Shown one piece after another: positions 53,811 to 62,343 of a DNA stretch of 64,000 bases. The stretch covers positions 682,001 to 746,000 of the forward strand of contig CAVQEG010000001.1 in assembly GCA_963711465.1 (NCBI GenBank), read 5' to 3'. A program made the translations under genes and the position numbers. The notes beneath the pieces are model-generated. The model ran no database searches, had not been told where the DNA came from, and saw nothing but the letters and a program-made list of their open reading frames with translations. Origin of the DNA: CAVQEG01 sp963711465 (GTDB lineage Bacteria; Bacteroidota; Ignavibacteria; OLB7). How positions within the stretch are numbered: the first letter of the stretch is position 1; each line of letters starts with the position of its first letter.

Positions 53811-53882
53811 GCGGGAGTAATTCAGTGGTAGAATGCAAGCTTCCCAAGCTTGACGTCGCGGGTTCGATCCCCGTCTCCCGCT
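53811..53882 (+). tRNA. tRNA-Gly (anticodon CCC)
   Basis: The full cloverleaf can be drawn. The acceptor stem GCGGGAG pairs with CTCCCGC and the discriminator is T. The D-arm is ATTC/GAAT with a GGTA loop. The anticodon stem CAAGC/GCTTG encloses loop TTCCCAA, giving anticodon CCC (reads GGG). The T-arm has GGTTCGATCCC. The CCA end is not encoded. It resembles known bacterial tRNA-Gly(CCC). Confidence 0.95.
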
Positions 53883-54402
53883 CTTCGGCCTCACAGCACG
53901 GCGGCGTTTCTGTCCCGACACCGCCTGCACGATCGGCACCTCCCGGTCCGCACTGAGAGACGGTCGCACCGCCGATGGTCCAATCCCCAACGTTCCCCCG
54001 ATTGAATCCGACAGATCGCCTCGGTCGTCAATGACCGACGGCGACGAGCATGGGCACGGTCGCGTCCCGGACGGATAGCGTCCACGGGACGACGTCCGGA
54101 GTCCCGGGCATTGCAGCGTGAGATGGTCCTTTCCCGAGGCGAGGTCGATTGCCGAGGGCGATGGCCGTTTTCCGTGCATTGCCGTGGCGGCACGCGTCGC
54201 GGCGCTCGCCGGCGGCTGCGTTGGTGCGGAAGTTGTCTGAGCATTCGTCGATGCCAGATTTTTCTGCCAGCACAATAGCGGCAACCCCAGCAGGCGAATG
54301 GTCACCAGGTGGACGGTGGGAGCCACGGCTCCGGCGAACCGACCGCGACAGAACATCGATCCCCGCTTGCATGTCCCGGTTATACATCCAGAGGATCCTG
54401 CC
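53883..54402. other. 520-base stretch without a supported gene
   Basis: Between the tRNA and the GIY-YIG gene I see no convincing gene. Minus-strand frames exist (for example 54028-54387), but they have no recognisable domain, and one long frame runs straight across the tRNA, so it is chance. Some short inverted repeats occur, such as cgtcccg / cgggacg near 54063-54091. No repeat of the tRNA 3' end was found that would mark an integration site. Confidence 0.5.
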
Positions 54403-54669
54403 ATGTCAGCCTATGTTTATGTTCTGAGGAGCGCGGCCACGGGGCAGCACTACATTGGTTCGACGCGCAACCTGCAGCAGCGAATCGCGCGACACAACGA
54501 GTCGAACATCCGGCTCACCCGACCCGGGGGACCATGGGAATGCGTTTACGTCGAGGTGTGTGATACGATGGAGTCCGCCCGCGTGCGGGAGCGCCATCTG
54601 AAGAGTCTCGACGGAGTCGACGAGAAGATCCGGATACTCTACACCGCGCCCTGGCGCGACGGCCAGTAG
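54403..54669 (+). CDS. GIY-YIG domain protein
   Basis: This 88-residue protein is a single GIY-YIG nuclease-like domain of the UPF0213/YhbQ type. The first strand AYVYVLRSAATGQHYIGSTRNLQQRIARHN holds the defining YVY...YIG pair and the conserved Arg. Then come GPWECVYVEVCDTMESARVRERHLKSL with the catalytic Glu position. An AGAGGA site lies just before the ATG at 54403. The longer frame upstream lacks homology. Its function, perhaps in DNA repair, is not established in the family. Confidence 0.85.
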   Translation: MSAYVYVLRSAATGQHYIGSTRNLQQRIARHNESNIRLTRPGGPWECVYVEVCDTMESARVRERHLKSLDGVDEKIRILYTAPWRDGQ

Positions 54670-54747
54670 GTATCGCGACGGACCGATCGCGCAGATGCGC
54701 CGAAACCGGCCATCGGCGCCCGCGATCGTCGGCCGCGACATACCTTG

Positions 54748-54780
54748 GAGCCCCGGTTTCATGCGATGGAGCCGGGGCTC
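54748..54780 (+). terminator. Terminator-like hairpin after the GIY-YIG gene
   Basis: A perfect 9-bp GC-rich inverted repeat (gagccccgg / ccggggctc) with a 15-base loop lies 78 bases after the GIY-YIG stop. The short GTTG tail is not a real T-run. Confidence 0.5.
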
Positions 54781-54841
54781 GTTGCGTCAGGCGGCCGCCG
54801 CTGTGACACACCGACGCGAAAGCCCGTCGTCTCCGCGTCCG

Positions 54842-54849
54842 TATATTCC
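54842..54849 (+). promoter_or_regulatory. Possible -7 box of the ThyX-like gene
   Basis: TATATTCC, 32 bases before the start, matches TAnnTTTG at six of the eight positions, counting the two free ones. The adjacent GTATATT resembles the glgA box. Confidence 0.3.
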
Positions 54850-54881
54850 TGCCCTTCCGATCACACCTTTCCACACTGCCA

Positions 54882-56471
54882 ATGCCCTCGGTCGAGATTC
54901 CCCAGGAAACGCCTTTTCTTTCCACCGCACCCGTCGTCCGGCTCGAGAAGGCGTTCACCTCTCCGTTCAGAAACGTCGTGGCCACGGCCCGAACGTGCTA
55001 CAGCAGCAAGGGAATCGTCGAGGACGGCGCGATTCAGCTCGGTCTGTTTCCAGAGACGCGGGACACGCAGATTGCCCGGAGCATCTACGAGGCGGGACAT
55101 CACACCACATTTCAACACGCACAGTTCCAATTCACCCTCGACAACGTTTCGCGCCACTTCCTCTGGTCGTTTCTGCACCAGCATCCGTTCTACAACTCCG
55201 AACAAGTGTCGCAGCGATACGTGCGGGTCAAGCCCGGGAACGTCGTGGTGCCACCGCTCACGGGCGAGGCGCTGGAGATCTATGAGGAGACGGTCGCATG
55301 GCAGCACGGTCAGTACCGCGAGCTGATCGCCGAGCTGATGGAGCCGGCGACCGAGGCATACTACCGGCGCTTTCCGTATCGGGCGAAGTACCCGGAGCGC
55401 TACGTGCGCGACGTCAGGAAGAAGGCGCAGGAGGTGGCCCGGTACGTGCTTCCGATCGGGACCTTCGCCTACCTCTACCACACGGTCTCCGGCCTTACGC
55501 TGATGCGCTACTGGCGAATGTGCCGGCTCTACGACGTACCGCATGAACAGCGGATGGTGGTCGGTGCGATGGTGCGGGAACTGCTGCGCCACGATGAGAA
55601 CTACGCGATGGTGCTCGAAGAGCCGATGCCGCTGGAGGCCACGCCGGAATTCGAGTTCATGCAGCGCTTCCACGAAGGTCGATGCGACGTGGCAACGCGG
55701 TTCATCCAACGGTTTGATGCGTCGCTCGAAGGGAGGACCTCGCGGCTGGTCGACTACTCGGCGCACGGCGAGACGACGATGGCCGAGTCCGTCCGGGAGA
55801 TGCTCGGTGTGACGCCGGAGGAACTCGACGACGACAACGCGATCGGCCTGGTGCTCGATCCGTCGCGCAATCCGATTCTGGGCGAGAATCTTTCGCTGAC
55901 TACGCACGCGAAGCTCACGCGTGCTATGCACCATCCCCACTACACGTTCCGGCGACGTATCTCCCACACGGCCGATTCGCAGGATCAGCGACATCGGATG
56001 ACGCCCGGCTCGCGACCCGTCTTCGCCGCACAATGCACCGACGAGCCGGACTACATCACGCCGGAGCTCATCGGGGGCCACGACCCGTCGAGACGGCGAT
56101 ACCGTGAGGTGATGGAGCGGACGTGGTCGGCGGTGGAACGTCTGCGAGCGCTTGGTGTGCCCGCTGAATTCACCAGCTATCTACTGCCGAACGCTGTCTC
56201 GATCCGATACACAGAGTCGAGCGATCTGCTCAACCTTCACCACAAACTGAAGATGCGGCTGTGCTACAACGCACAGGAGGAGATCTGGCGGGCGTCGGTT
56301 GATGAGGCGCTTCAGGTCCGTGAGGTGCATCCTCGAATCGGGGCGTGGCTCCTGCCGCCGTGCACGATTCGATTCCATGCGAAGCAGCGGCCGATCTGCC
56401 CGGAGGGCGAGCGCTTCTGCGGTGAGAAAGTCTGGAAGATCGATGTGGCGGAATTCGAGCGGATGATCTGA
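54882..56471 (+). CDS. Double-length ThyX-like flavin-dependent thymidylate synthase family protein
   Basis: The 529-residue protein seems to be two ThyX domains fused; ordinary ThyX has about 220-250 residues. In the first half the flavin motif is stretched: SRHFLWSF at 90-97, then NSEQVSQRYV at 105-114, with about nine extra residues between the usual RHR and the S-x-RY part. In the second half DSQDQRHRMTPGSRP keeps RHR but loses S-x-RY. Similar long forms are annotated in several FCB and deltaproteobacterial genomes, usually as FAD-dependent thymidylate synthase. Whether it makes dTMP is uncertain; no thyA is in the window. The length and split motif might mean a different flavin reaction. 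Confidence 0.75.
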   Translation: MPSVEIPQETPFLSTAPVVRLEKAFTSPFRNVVATARTCYSSKGIVEDGAIQLGLFPETRDTQIARSIYEAGHHTTFQHAQFQFTLDNVSRHFLWSFLHQHPFYNSEQVSQRYVRVKPGNVVVPPLTGEALEIYEETVAWQHGQYRELIAELMEPATEAYYRRFPYRAKYPERYVRDVRKKAQEVARYVLPIGTFAYLYHTVSGLTLMRYWRMCRLYDVPHEQRMVVGAMVRELLRHDENYAMVLEEPMPLEATPEFEFMQRFHEGRCDVATRFIQRFDASLEGRTSRLVDYSAHGETTMAESVREMLGVTPEELDDDNAIGLVLDPSRNPILGENLSLTTHAKLTRAMHHPHYTFRRRISHTADSQDQRHRMTPGSRPVFAAQCTDEPDYITPELIGGHDPSRRRYREVMERTWSAVERLRALGVPAEFTSYLLPNAVSIRYTESSDLLNLHHKLKMRLCYNAQEEIWRASVDEALQVREVHPRIGAWLLPPCTIRFHAKQRPICPEGERFCGEKVWKIDVAEFERMI

Positions 56472-56488
56472 GCGCGGTCCCAATGGAA

Positions 56489-56524
56489 CAACGCCCGATC
56501 GCCGTGTACGACGATCGGGCGTTG
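56489..56524. terminator. Strong bidirectional hairpin terminator
   Basis: A perfect 13-bp inverted repeat (caacgcccgatcg / cgatcgggcgttg) with a 10-base loop lies in the gap between the converging ThyX-like gene and the next gene. T-richness on either side is modest. Confidence 0.7.
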
Positions 56525-56552
56525 TGCGTTCGGTTGCGTCCTTGAAGCGGAA

Positions 56553-57401
56553 TTACCCCGGCAGCTGCCCCGGCGGGCGATGTGTATCCGCCACGGGCAG
56601 CAGCGCGACGGTCGTTTCTCCGTAGCGAAGCTCCACCCGGTCACCGGCACCGACGCGAACGACCTCCATGCCGAGCTCGTCGACGAGCAACCGGTAGGCG
56701 CGGTCCGGATCGGTTGCGAAGAGCGTCAGTTCGCGTTCCTCCTCGACGAACCGCTCCATTTCCGCCGGCGGCTGGCCCTTGTGCAGTCGAATCGACTGCA
56801 CCGCCTGACGCAGCGTACTCTTGTCGCGGTCGACGCCGATCATCTGCAGCGCCATCTCGTCTTCGACCGAGCTGGTGTCGCGAATCTCATACTTGAGAAT
56901 CTGCATGTCGACGCGGCGATCTCCGGTCACCGGAACGGTGATCAAGGGATAGGAGAGCTTGCGAAGCTCCTGGAGGAAATTCGTGAAGTTCTTGTCCTCG
57001 ATTTCTTCGAACGCCACCTTCACCTTCTCGGGCAGCCGGCGGAGTTCCGCGATGTCCTCCTCAGGAGACGGGGACAGTTCGATCAGCTCGGAGATATTCA
57101 GGTACATCCAGGTATCGGGCGCATGGTTGGCCAGCCAGGTACGGAAGACGGCAATCGGTGCGAGCGTATCGGACAGGTACGAGTTGTAGCTCCAGCCCCC
57201 GATGCCGCGATCGAGCACCGTGACCGCGTCAGCGACGCGCGTGGCGATGTACACCGTCGGCCCCTCGCGGTGGAGCTGCGAAGCGGCAGATGCCGAGGCG
57301 AATGCCCACGCCAGCGGGATCGACTGACGCTGCATCATTGCTGCGTCGGCGATCTCCGACGGTGCAGAGGGAGAGAGGATCAGGTAGGAATGGCCGATCA
57401 T
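56553..57401 (-). CDS. Hypothetical protein
   Basis: I do not recognise this 282-residue protein. It lacks a signal peptide and membrane helices and looks cytoplasmic. It shows a well-ordered mix of helices and strands (for example TVYIATRVADAVTVLDRGIGGWSYNSYLS, then FEEIEDKNFTNFLQELRKLSYPLITVPVTGD, and a C-terminal small strand pair RVELRYGETTVALL). It has clear promoter-like sequence upstream and a strong terminator, so it is a stand-alone transcription unit, divergent from the L,D-transpeptidase gene. Codon use is like its neighbours. Confidence 0.7.
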   Translation of the reverse strand: MIGHSYLILSPSAPSEIADAAMMQRQSIPLAWAFASASAASQLHREGPTVYIATRVADAVTVLDRGIGGWSYNSYLSDTLAPIAVFRTWLANHAPDTWMYLNISELIELSPSPEEDIAELRRLPEKVKVAFEEIEDKNFTNFLQELRKLSYPLITVPVTGDRRVDMQILKYEIRDTSSVEDEMALQMIGVDRDKSTLRQAVQSIRLHKGQPPAEMERFVEEERELTLFATDPDRAYRLLVDELGMEVVRVGAGDRVELRYGETTVALLPVADTHRPPGQLPG

Positions 57402-57437
57402 ATCGAGTCAATCGAGTGAGAGTTGGGTCAGCGGCGA

Positions 57438-57445
57438 CAAATATA
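57438..57445 (-). promoter_or_regulatory. -7 box of the hypothetical gene at 56553
   Basis: TATATTTG on the minus strand is an exact fit to TAnnTTTG, 36 bases before the start codon. A -33 box is not evident. Confidence 0.5.
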
Positions 57446-57524
57446 TCGCCTTTGCTCGCGGGCACTGCATCGTCGCGTGCGTTCGCCCCCCGTCCCGGTC
57501 GGTTTCCCGGTGACCGGCGCACCG

Positions 57525-57554
57525 TTGTTTCTCCCTGGGGCCATGCTATCTTTG
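57525..57554 (+). promoter_or_regulatory. Promoter of the L,D-transpeptidase gene
   Basis: TTGT (57525-57528), an 18-base spacer, then TATCTTTG (57547-57554) fits the Bacteroidota promoter class. The start codon lies 42 bases downstream. Confidence 0.6.
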
Positions 57555-57596
57555 TGAACCGCCGAGTGCAAGCGTTTGTAACCGACCGCCCTGACA

Positions 57597-58622
57597 ATGG
57601 ACCAACTGCGACGCCCTCGCCCCAACACACCGAACGACAACCCGCACCTTCGATCGACCCGTCCCGCCGGAATTCCAGCGCTCGTCACGCTGGTTGTCTG
57701 CGGCGCGGTGCTCTTCGTCTTCAACTCCGTGGCGGACACCAACGTGGTCACCGCTCCCGGGCTGGTCGGGTACGGAGCCATCGATGCGCCTGCGGCTGCA
57801 TCCGACAGCGGCGCGCATTTCAGCGGCGTCGGACCATCGAACCTGGTGCTTCGCCACACCGACGTTCGCGATACCGTCTACACGACCGATTCAGTCTACC
57901 TCGATGTCGATCTCGCCGCGCAGAGCGTGACGGTGCATCGCCGCGACGGGGAGTCGCGCACGTTCCTGATCTCCAGCGGAACACCCCGACTGCGCGAGGG
58001 AATCGCCACACCGACGGGTCTGTTCACCGTACAGAACAAGGTCACGCTCGCGATCAGCCACGAGTTCAACGATGCGAAGCTCTACAACTGGATCGGAGTG
58101 CAGGGTGGGGTCGGATTCCACGGGTTGGACGGGACGGGATACTACGCGGCGCTGGGGCGTCGACCGAGTTCCCACGGTTGCATCCGCATGTCACGCGAGG
58201 AGATCAAGGCGATGTACGGCATGGTGTCACCGGGCGCGCTGATCATGGTGCACGACGCGCCGCCGGCGCGGGTCGTCGCCTTCTGCACGGATTCCGACAC
58301 CGCAGGCGCGCGACTGATCGATTCGGCAGCCGTCTACGACCGCACGCTCGGCAACGAGCGACTCGAGCGGCTGTATCAGGGAGAATACTGGCGGCATCCG
58401 ATGCCACCACTGGTGCACCTAGCGGGACAGCGTCTGCGATGGGGAATGAGGATCGGTCAAGCGCGTCGCATCACGCGACAGCAGCCGCCTTCGGAGTCGT
58501 TCCAGTCCCGCTATGCGACGCTGCTGCCTGAGGAGCGGGCCGATCGCCTCGATGTCACCGAGCAATCCGACCGGGCGCTGGAGGCGGTGATTGACGAAAA
58601 TCAATCGAGCGCTTCGGAGTAA
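57597..58622 (+). CDS. L,D-transpeptidase (YkuD domain)
   Basis: This 341-residue enzyme forms 3-3 peptide cross-links in peptidoglycan or anchors proteins to it. A single N-terminal membrane anchor (residues about 26-46, PALVTLVVCGAVLFVFNS) precedes the YkuD domain at about 100-225. The catalytic motif is intact: GFHGLD, then SSHGCIRMS with His193 and Cys195. The last 110 residues are a non-conserved, Arg-rich tail. The converging amidase gene overlaps its 3' end by 22 bases; both act on the cell wall. Confidence 0.88.
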   Translation: MDQLRRPRPNTPNDNPHLRSTRPAGIPALVTLVVCGAVLFVFNSVADTNVVTAPGLVGYGAIDAPAAASDSGAHFSGVGPSNLVLRHTDVRDTVYTTDSVYLDVDLAAQSVTVHRRDGESRTFLISSGTPRLREGIATPTGLFTVQNKVTLAISHEFNDAKLYNWIGVQGGVGFHGLDGTGYYAALGRRPSSHGCIRMSREEIKAMYGMVSPGALIMVHDAPPARVVAFCTDSDTAGARLIDSAAVYDRTLGNERLERLYQGEYWRHPMPPLVHLAGQRLRWGMRIGQARRITRQQPPSESFQSRYATLLPEERADRLDVTEQSDRALEAVIDENQSSASE

Positions 58623-59764
58623 ACCGATTCGTAGTCGCGCACGCCGTCGGCGATCGCGTGTGCCAGATCCTTCTGACCCGATCGGCTGGTGAGCACTTTC
58701 ACGTCGCTCTCGTTGGTGAGGTATCCGAGCTCGACGAGCACCGCGGGCATGGATGCGCCGACGAGCACGTAGAATCCTGCCTGATGCACGCCGCTGTCAT
58801 CGATCGCCGTGGCTCCTCGAAGTGAACCGCGGATTGCGTTGGCAACCTCTTCGCTGAACCGGGCGAAGGCGCTCTGAGCCATCGACGCGACGATGGCGCT
58901 CTCGGTCGCCATTCCTTCGTATTTCTTCTGATCGTTTTCGAATCGAATTGCAGCGTTTTCCGTCGCGGCAACTCTCGCCGCGTCCTCGCTGCGGCCCGGC
59001 CGCAGGATGTAGCACTCGAATCCATTTGCCGGGTTTGGCTTACTGGGCATCGCGTTGCAATGAATCGACACGAACAATCTGCCGTCGTGTTCGTTGGCGA
59101 TCTGTCCCCGCCGGTAGAGTTCGACGAACCGATCGGAGTTGCGCGTCATGACGATCTCGACGCCCGGCATACTTGTCTTCAATTCGTCCCGCAGCATCCT
59201 GGCGACCGCCAGAGTTATATCCTTCTCGACGGCGTGGTGGAGTCCGATGGCACCGGGATCCTTTCCGCCGTGGCCGGCATCGATGACGATGGTCGACAGC
59301 GCCCATCGACCGCGGCGGGAGTCATTGCTCGCGATTGGTGTGGCCTCATCGCGCAACGGACTGCCGAGCGTGACGTTGACCACGATCGCCTCGGCATCGC
59401 GCCTGACGACGTGCAGCGATTCGACGCGGTGGTCGAATCGCACGTCTGCCACGAGCACGTCGCCACGCTCGATGTGTGCGGCCACCGAGCGGACGCCGGT
59501 GCGCACAACGGCTGAGCCAAGCGCGCGTTGGTCAGCCCTGATAGATTTCATCCGGACCTCCGCGGTCGCGTCGTCGTGACGCTCCACGACGACGGTGCCG
59601 ACATCGCCATCGACGAGAAATTGAATCGTCGCCGAGCCGTCCGACGGCATGACGGTGATGTCGCGAAGCGAAACCGTCTCGCCTGCGTGAGACGCCGAGA
59701 CGACCAGCAGTAGCATCGGAAATATGAAGAGCGGGAGACGTTGGGTTTGGTGTCGTACGGACAT
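58601..59764 (-). CDS. N-acetylmuramoyl-L-alanine amidase (Amidase_3, AMIN domain)
   Basis: This 387-residue exported amidase cuts the bond between muramic acid and the stem peptide. A signal peptide (LFIFPMLLLVVSASHAG) is followed by an AMIN-like beta domain (about 30-140), which targets division or peptidoglycan sites, and then the zinc-dependent catalytic domain with DAGHGGKDPGA (His165), VEKDITLAVA with the Glu ligand, SIHCNA, and the catalytic Glu in VLVELGYLTN. A promoter-like TAGTTTTG lies upstream. It converges with the L,D-transpeptidase gene, overlapping by 22 bases. Confidence 0.9.
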   Translation of the reverse strand: MSVRHQTQRLPLFIFPMLLLVVSASHAGETVSLRDITVMPSDGSATIQFLVDGDVGTVVVERHDDATAEVRMKSIRADQRALGSAVVRTGVRSVAAHIERGDVLVADVRFDHRVESLHVVRRDAEAIVVNVTLGSPLRDEATPIASNDSRRGRWALSTIVIDAGHGGKDPGAIGLHHAVEKDITLAVARMLRDELKTSMPGVEIVMTRNSDRFVELYRRGQIANEHDGRLFVSIHCNAMPSKPNPANGFECYILRPGRSEDAARVAATENAAIRFENDQKKYEGMATESAIVASMAQSAFARFSEEVANAIRGSLRGATAIDDSGVHQAGFYVLVGASMPAVLVELGYLTNESDVKVLTSRSGQKDLAHAIADGVRDYESVYSEALD

Positions 59765-59807
59765 GCGGATGGGACCTCTGGACTGGGAGCGGGGACCTCG
59801 ACGGCGA

Positions 59808-59815
59808 CAAAACTA
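59808..59815 (-). promoter_or_regulatory. -7 box of the amidase gene
   Basis: TAGTTTTG on the minus strand fits TAnnTTTG exactly, 43 bases before the start codon. No clear -33 box. Confidence 0.5.
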
Positions 59816-59828
59816 CACGGTTATTTCT

Positions 59829-59836
59829 TAAACTTG
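59829..59836 (+). promoter_or_regulatory. Possible -7 box of the ATP-grasp gene
   Basis: TAAACTTG, 39 bases before the start of the ATP-grasp gene, is one mismatch from TAnnTTTG. Together with the box at 59808 it forms a compact divergent promoter region. Confidence 0.4.
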
Positions 59837-59875
59837 TCCCGCTATCACATCCAACCCTTTCTCCAACGGAATTTC

Positions 59876-60970
59876 ATGGAAAGTATCGCGGTACTGTATG
59901 GCATGGAGGAGTCGTTCCCGCCGGCGCTGGTCGAGGCAATCAACAGGAAGGGAAGAGGTGTGCGTGCTGAGTTCCTGAAGATCGGCGGCCTGCGACTCGA
60001 CGACCCCAGCCGCTACACGCTCGTTGTCGACCGGATTTCACAGGACATCCCGTTCTATCGCGCGATGCTCAAGCACGCGGTGCTTAACGGCACGCGCGTG
60101 ATCAACAATCCGTTCTGGTGGTCGGCAGACGACAAATTCTTCAACTACGCACTGGCGACGAAACTCGGCGTGCCGGTGCCGAAGACGGTACTGCTGCCGA
60201 GCAAATCGCATCCTCGCGGAACGACCAGCACGTCGATGCGCAACCTCGCCTATCCGCTCGACTGGCAGGAGATCTTCGACTACGTCGGCTTTCCCTCATG
60301 GCTCAAGCCGTTCGACGGTGGCGGCTGGCGCGACGTCTACAAGGTCGGCTCACCGGACGAATTTTTCGCCGCATACGATCAGACCGGCGAGCTGTGTATG
60401 ACGCTGCAGGAGGGCATTGAATTCACCGAATATTATCGCTGCTACGTCATCGGCCGTCGCCATGTGCACGTGATGCCGTACGATCCGCGCAACCAGCAGC
60501 ACCTCCGCTACCACGCCGACTTCGCACCCAGTCCGGAGATGCATCGTCTGGTGACGAAGTACGCAATCGACCTCTGTTCTGCCCTCGGCTACGACATGAA
60601 CACGGTGGAATTCGCCGTCCGCGACGGTGTGCCGTACGCGATCGACTACATGAATCCGGCACCGGACGCCGAGCGGGCGGCCGTGGGTGATGCCAATTTC
60701 GAATGGATGGTGGAGACGCTTGCCAACTTCGCGATCGAGGAGGCGCTCAAGGGACGGGCGACGCCATCGGAATACCGGTGGAGCGAATTCCTCAGCGGGC
60801 CGCAGTCGATCGGCCTGTTCGGAAACGGAGATTCGGCCGGTTCAAAGAAGTCGACGAAGAAGCGGACGGGGGGATCATCCGGCACCTCGCGAACGCGCAA
60901 TTCCGGCAAGCACACCTCCACCGCCGAAACCACCGACGAGGCGTCCTCCGGGGCGTCCGCACGTACCTAG
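59876..60970 (+). CDS. ATP-grasp ligase (RimK/glutathione-synthase type)
   Basis: This 364-residue protein is an ATP-grasp carboxylate-amine ligase. Landmarks are NPFWWSADDKFFNYALATKLGVPVPKTVLLP, the ATP-binding PSWLKPFDGGGWRDVYKV, LQEGIEFTEYYRCYVIG, and the metal-binding end EFAVRDGVPYAIDYMNPAPD. ATG 59876 was chosen because homology starts at ESIAVLYGMEESFP; the longer frame reads across the upstream promoter. The last 45 residues are a Ser/Thr/Lys/Gly-rich disordered tail. The next gene, 17 bases on, is a GCS2-type ligase, and the pair probably makes a peptide or gamma-glutamyl compound. The product is unknown. Confidence 0.82.
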   Translation: MESIAVLYGMEESFPPALVEAINRKGRGVRAEFLKIGGLRLDDPSRYTLVVDRISQDIPFYRAMLKHAVLNGTRVINNPFWWSADDKFFNYALATKLGVPVPKTVLLPSKSHPRGTTSTSMRNLAYPLDWQEIFDYVGFPSWLKPFDGGGWRDVYKVGSPDEFFAAYDQTGELCMTLQEGIEFTEYYRCYVIGRRHVHVMPYDPRNQQHLRYHADFAPSPEMHRLVTKYAIDLCSALGYDMNTVEFAVRDGVPYAIDYMNPAPDAERAAVGDANFEWMVETLANFAIEEALKGRATPSEYRWSEFLSGPQSIGLFGNGDSAGSKKSTKKRTGGSSGTSRTRNSGKHTSTAETTDEASSGASART

Positions 60971-60987
60971 GGTCGACCCTCACGAGC

Positions 60988-62244
60988 ATGAGCACGACGG
61001 CGAGTACCGATACGAGCATCGACACCGACCCCTACCGGCGTCCGAGTCTGACACTCGGCATCGAGGAGGAGTACATGGTGATCGATCCCGAGACCAGGGA
61101 TCTGAAGTCGCACCTCGAGTTCGAACTACTCTCCAAGGGCAAGGCGGTGCTCGAGGAACAGGTCAAGCCCGAGATGCATCGTTCGATGCTGGAGATCGGC
61201 ACGCCGGTGTGTCGCAGCGTCGAGGACGTCTACTCGCAGCTGCGGAAGATCCGTTCGATCGTCCGCCACCTGACCACCAGCAACGGCCTGACGTTCGGCG
61301 CGGCGAGCACCCATCCGTTCTCCAACTGGCAGCAGCAGGAGATCTTTCCCGATGAGCGTTACTACACGCTCGTCGAGGACATGCAGGTGCTCGCCCGCTC
61401 GCTGCTGATCTTCGGCATGCACGTGCACGTGGGAATCGAGAACCGCGAAACGCAGATCCAGCTGATGAACGAGCTGCGGTACTTTCTGCCGCACATCCTC
61501 GCGCTGTCGGTCAACTCGCCGTTTTGGATCGGTACCGAAACCGGGCTGAAGAGCTATCGCTCGAAAGTGTTCGAACAGTTTCCGCGGACGAACATTCCGG
61601 ATGCGTTCCAGAGCTGGGGGGAATACCAGGCGTACACCCAGCTGCTGATCAGAACCAACTGCATCGACAATCCGAAGCGTATCTGGTGGGACATCCGCCC
61701 GCATCCCACATTCCCCACGCTGGAGATCCGCATCTGCGACGTACCGATGACCATCGACGAGTCGGTCGCCATCGCCGCGCTCATCCAGGCAATCGTCGCC
61801 AAGTTGTTCATGCTCTACCGCAAGAACCTATCGTTCCGTGTCTACAGTCGGGCGCTGATCATGGAGAACAAATGGCGGGCGGTGCGCTACGGTCTCGACG
61901 GAAAGCTGATCGACTTCGGACGCCAGCGCGAGGTGCCCGCGCGTGACCTGATCCGAGAACTGCTCGTCTTCGTCGACGACGTCCTCGATGACCTCGGCAG
62001 CCGTGAATACGTCTATCGCATCAACGACATTCTCGAAAACGGTACAGGCGCCGCCCGCCAGCTCCGCGTCTTCAGTGAATCCGGCGGCGACCACAAAGCG
62101 GTCGTCGACTATATCCTGCAGCAGACGTCGAAGGACCTCCTGGCCGACACGACCGAATTCCTCCCTGACGTTCACCGGCCGACCGCTGCGACGCTGGCCG
62201 AGCGAGAGAGCTCGAAGTTCCAGCGCGGTGACGCAATTCCGTAA
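60988..62244 (+). CDS. Carboxylate-amine ligase, glutamate-cysteine ligase 2 family (YbdK/GCS2)
   Basis: This 418-residue enzyme belongs to the GCS2 family, which includes glutamate-cysteine ligases and YbdK. Family segments are LTLGIEEEYMVIDPETRDL (catalytic Glu cluster), VKPEMHRSMLEIGTPV, FGMHVHVGIENRE, LSVNSPFWIGTETGLKSYRS and WWDIRPHPTFPTLEIRICDVPMT. The start at ATG 60988 follows the ATP-grasp stop by 17 bases; an open frame within the previous gene is a shadow. With the ATP-grasp partner it suggests a two-step synthesis like that of gamma-Glu-Cys then a second residue, but substrates are not determined. Confidence 0.87.
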   Translation: MSTTASTDTSIDTDPYRRPSLTLGIEEEYMVIDPETRDLKSHLEFELLSKGKAVLEEQVKPEMHRSMLEIGTPVCRSVEDVYSQLRKIRSIVRHLTTSNGLTFGAASTHPFSNWQQQEIFPDERYYTLVEDMQVLARSLLIFGMHVHVGIENRETQIQLMNELRYFLPHILALSVNSPFWIGTETGLKSYRSKVFEQFPRTNIPDAFQSWGEYQAYTQLLIRTNCIDNPKRIWWDIRPHPTFPTLEIRICDVPMTIDESVAIAALIQAIVAKLFMLYRKNLSFRVYSRALIMENKWRAVRYGLDGKLIDFGRQREVPARDLIRELLVFVDDVLDDLGSREYVYRINDILENGTGAARQLRVFSESGGDHKAVVDYILQQTSKDLLADTTEFLPDVHRPTAATLAERESSKFQRGDAIP

Positions 62245-62343
62245 GGTCTGATCGACCCCGCCGGCGATCCGCTGTCCGCCCTCCGGTGCCGCACGCCTTT
62301 ACTCATTCGATCCACACACCAACACCAGCAGGAGAACGCATTC

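Noticed and set aside
53811..54402. tRNA-Gly as a mobile-element attachment site
   Set aside because: No integrase, no repeat of the tRNA 3' end downstream, and no shift in base composition.
53472..54404. 310-codon minus-strand frame across the tRNA
   Set aside because: It runs through the complement of tRNA-Gly and into the NUDIX gene in another frame, so it cannot be a real gene.
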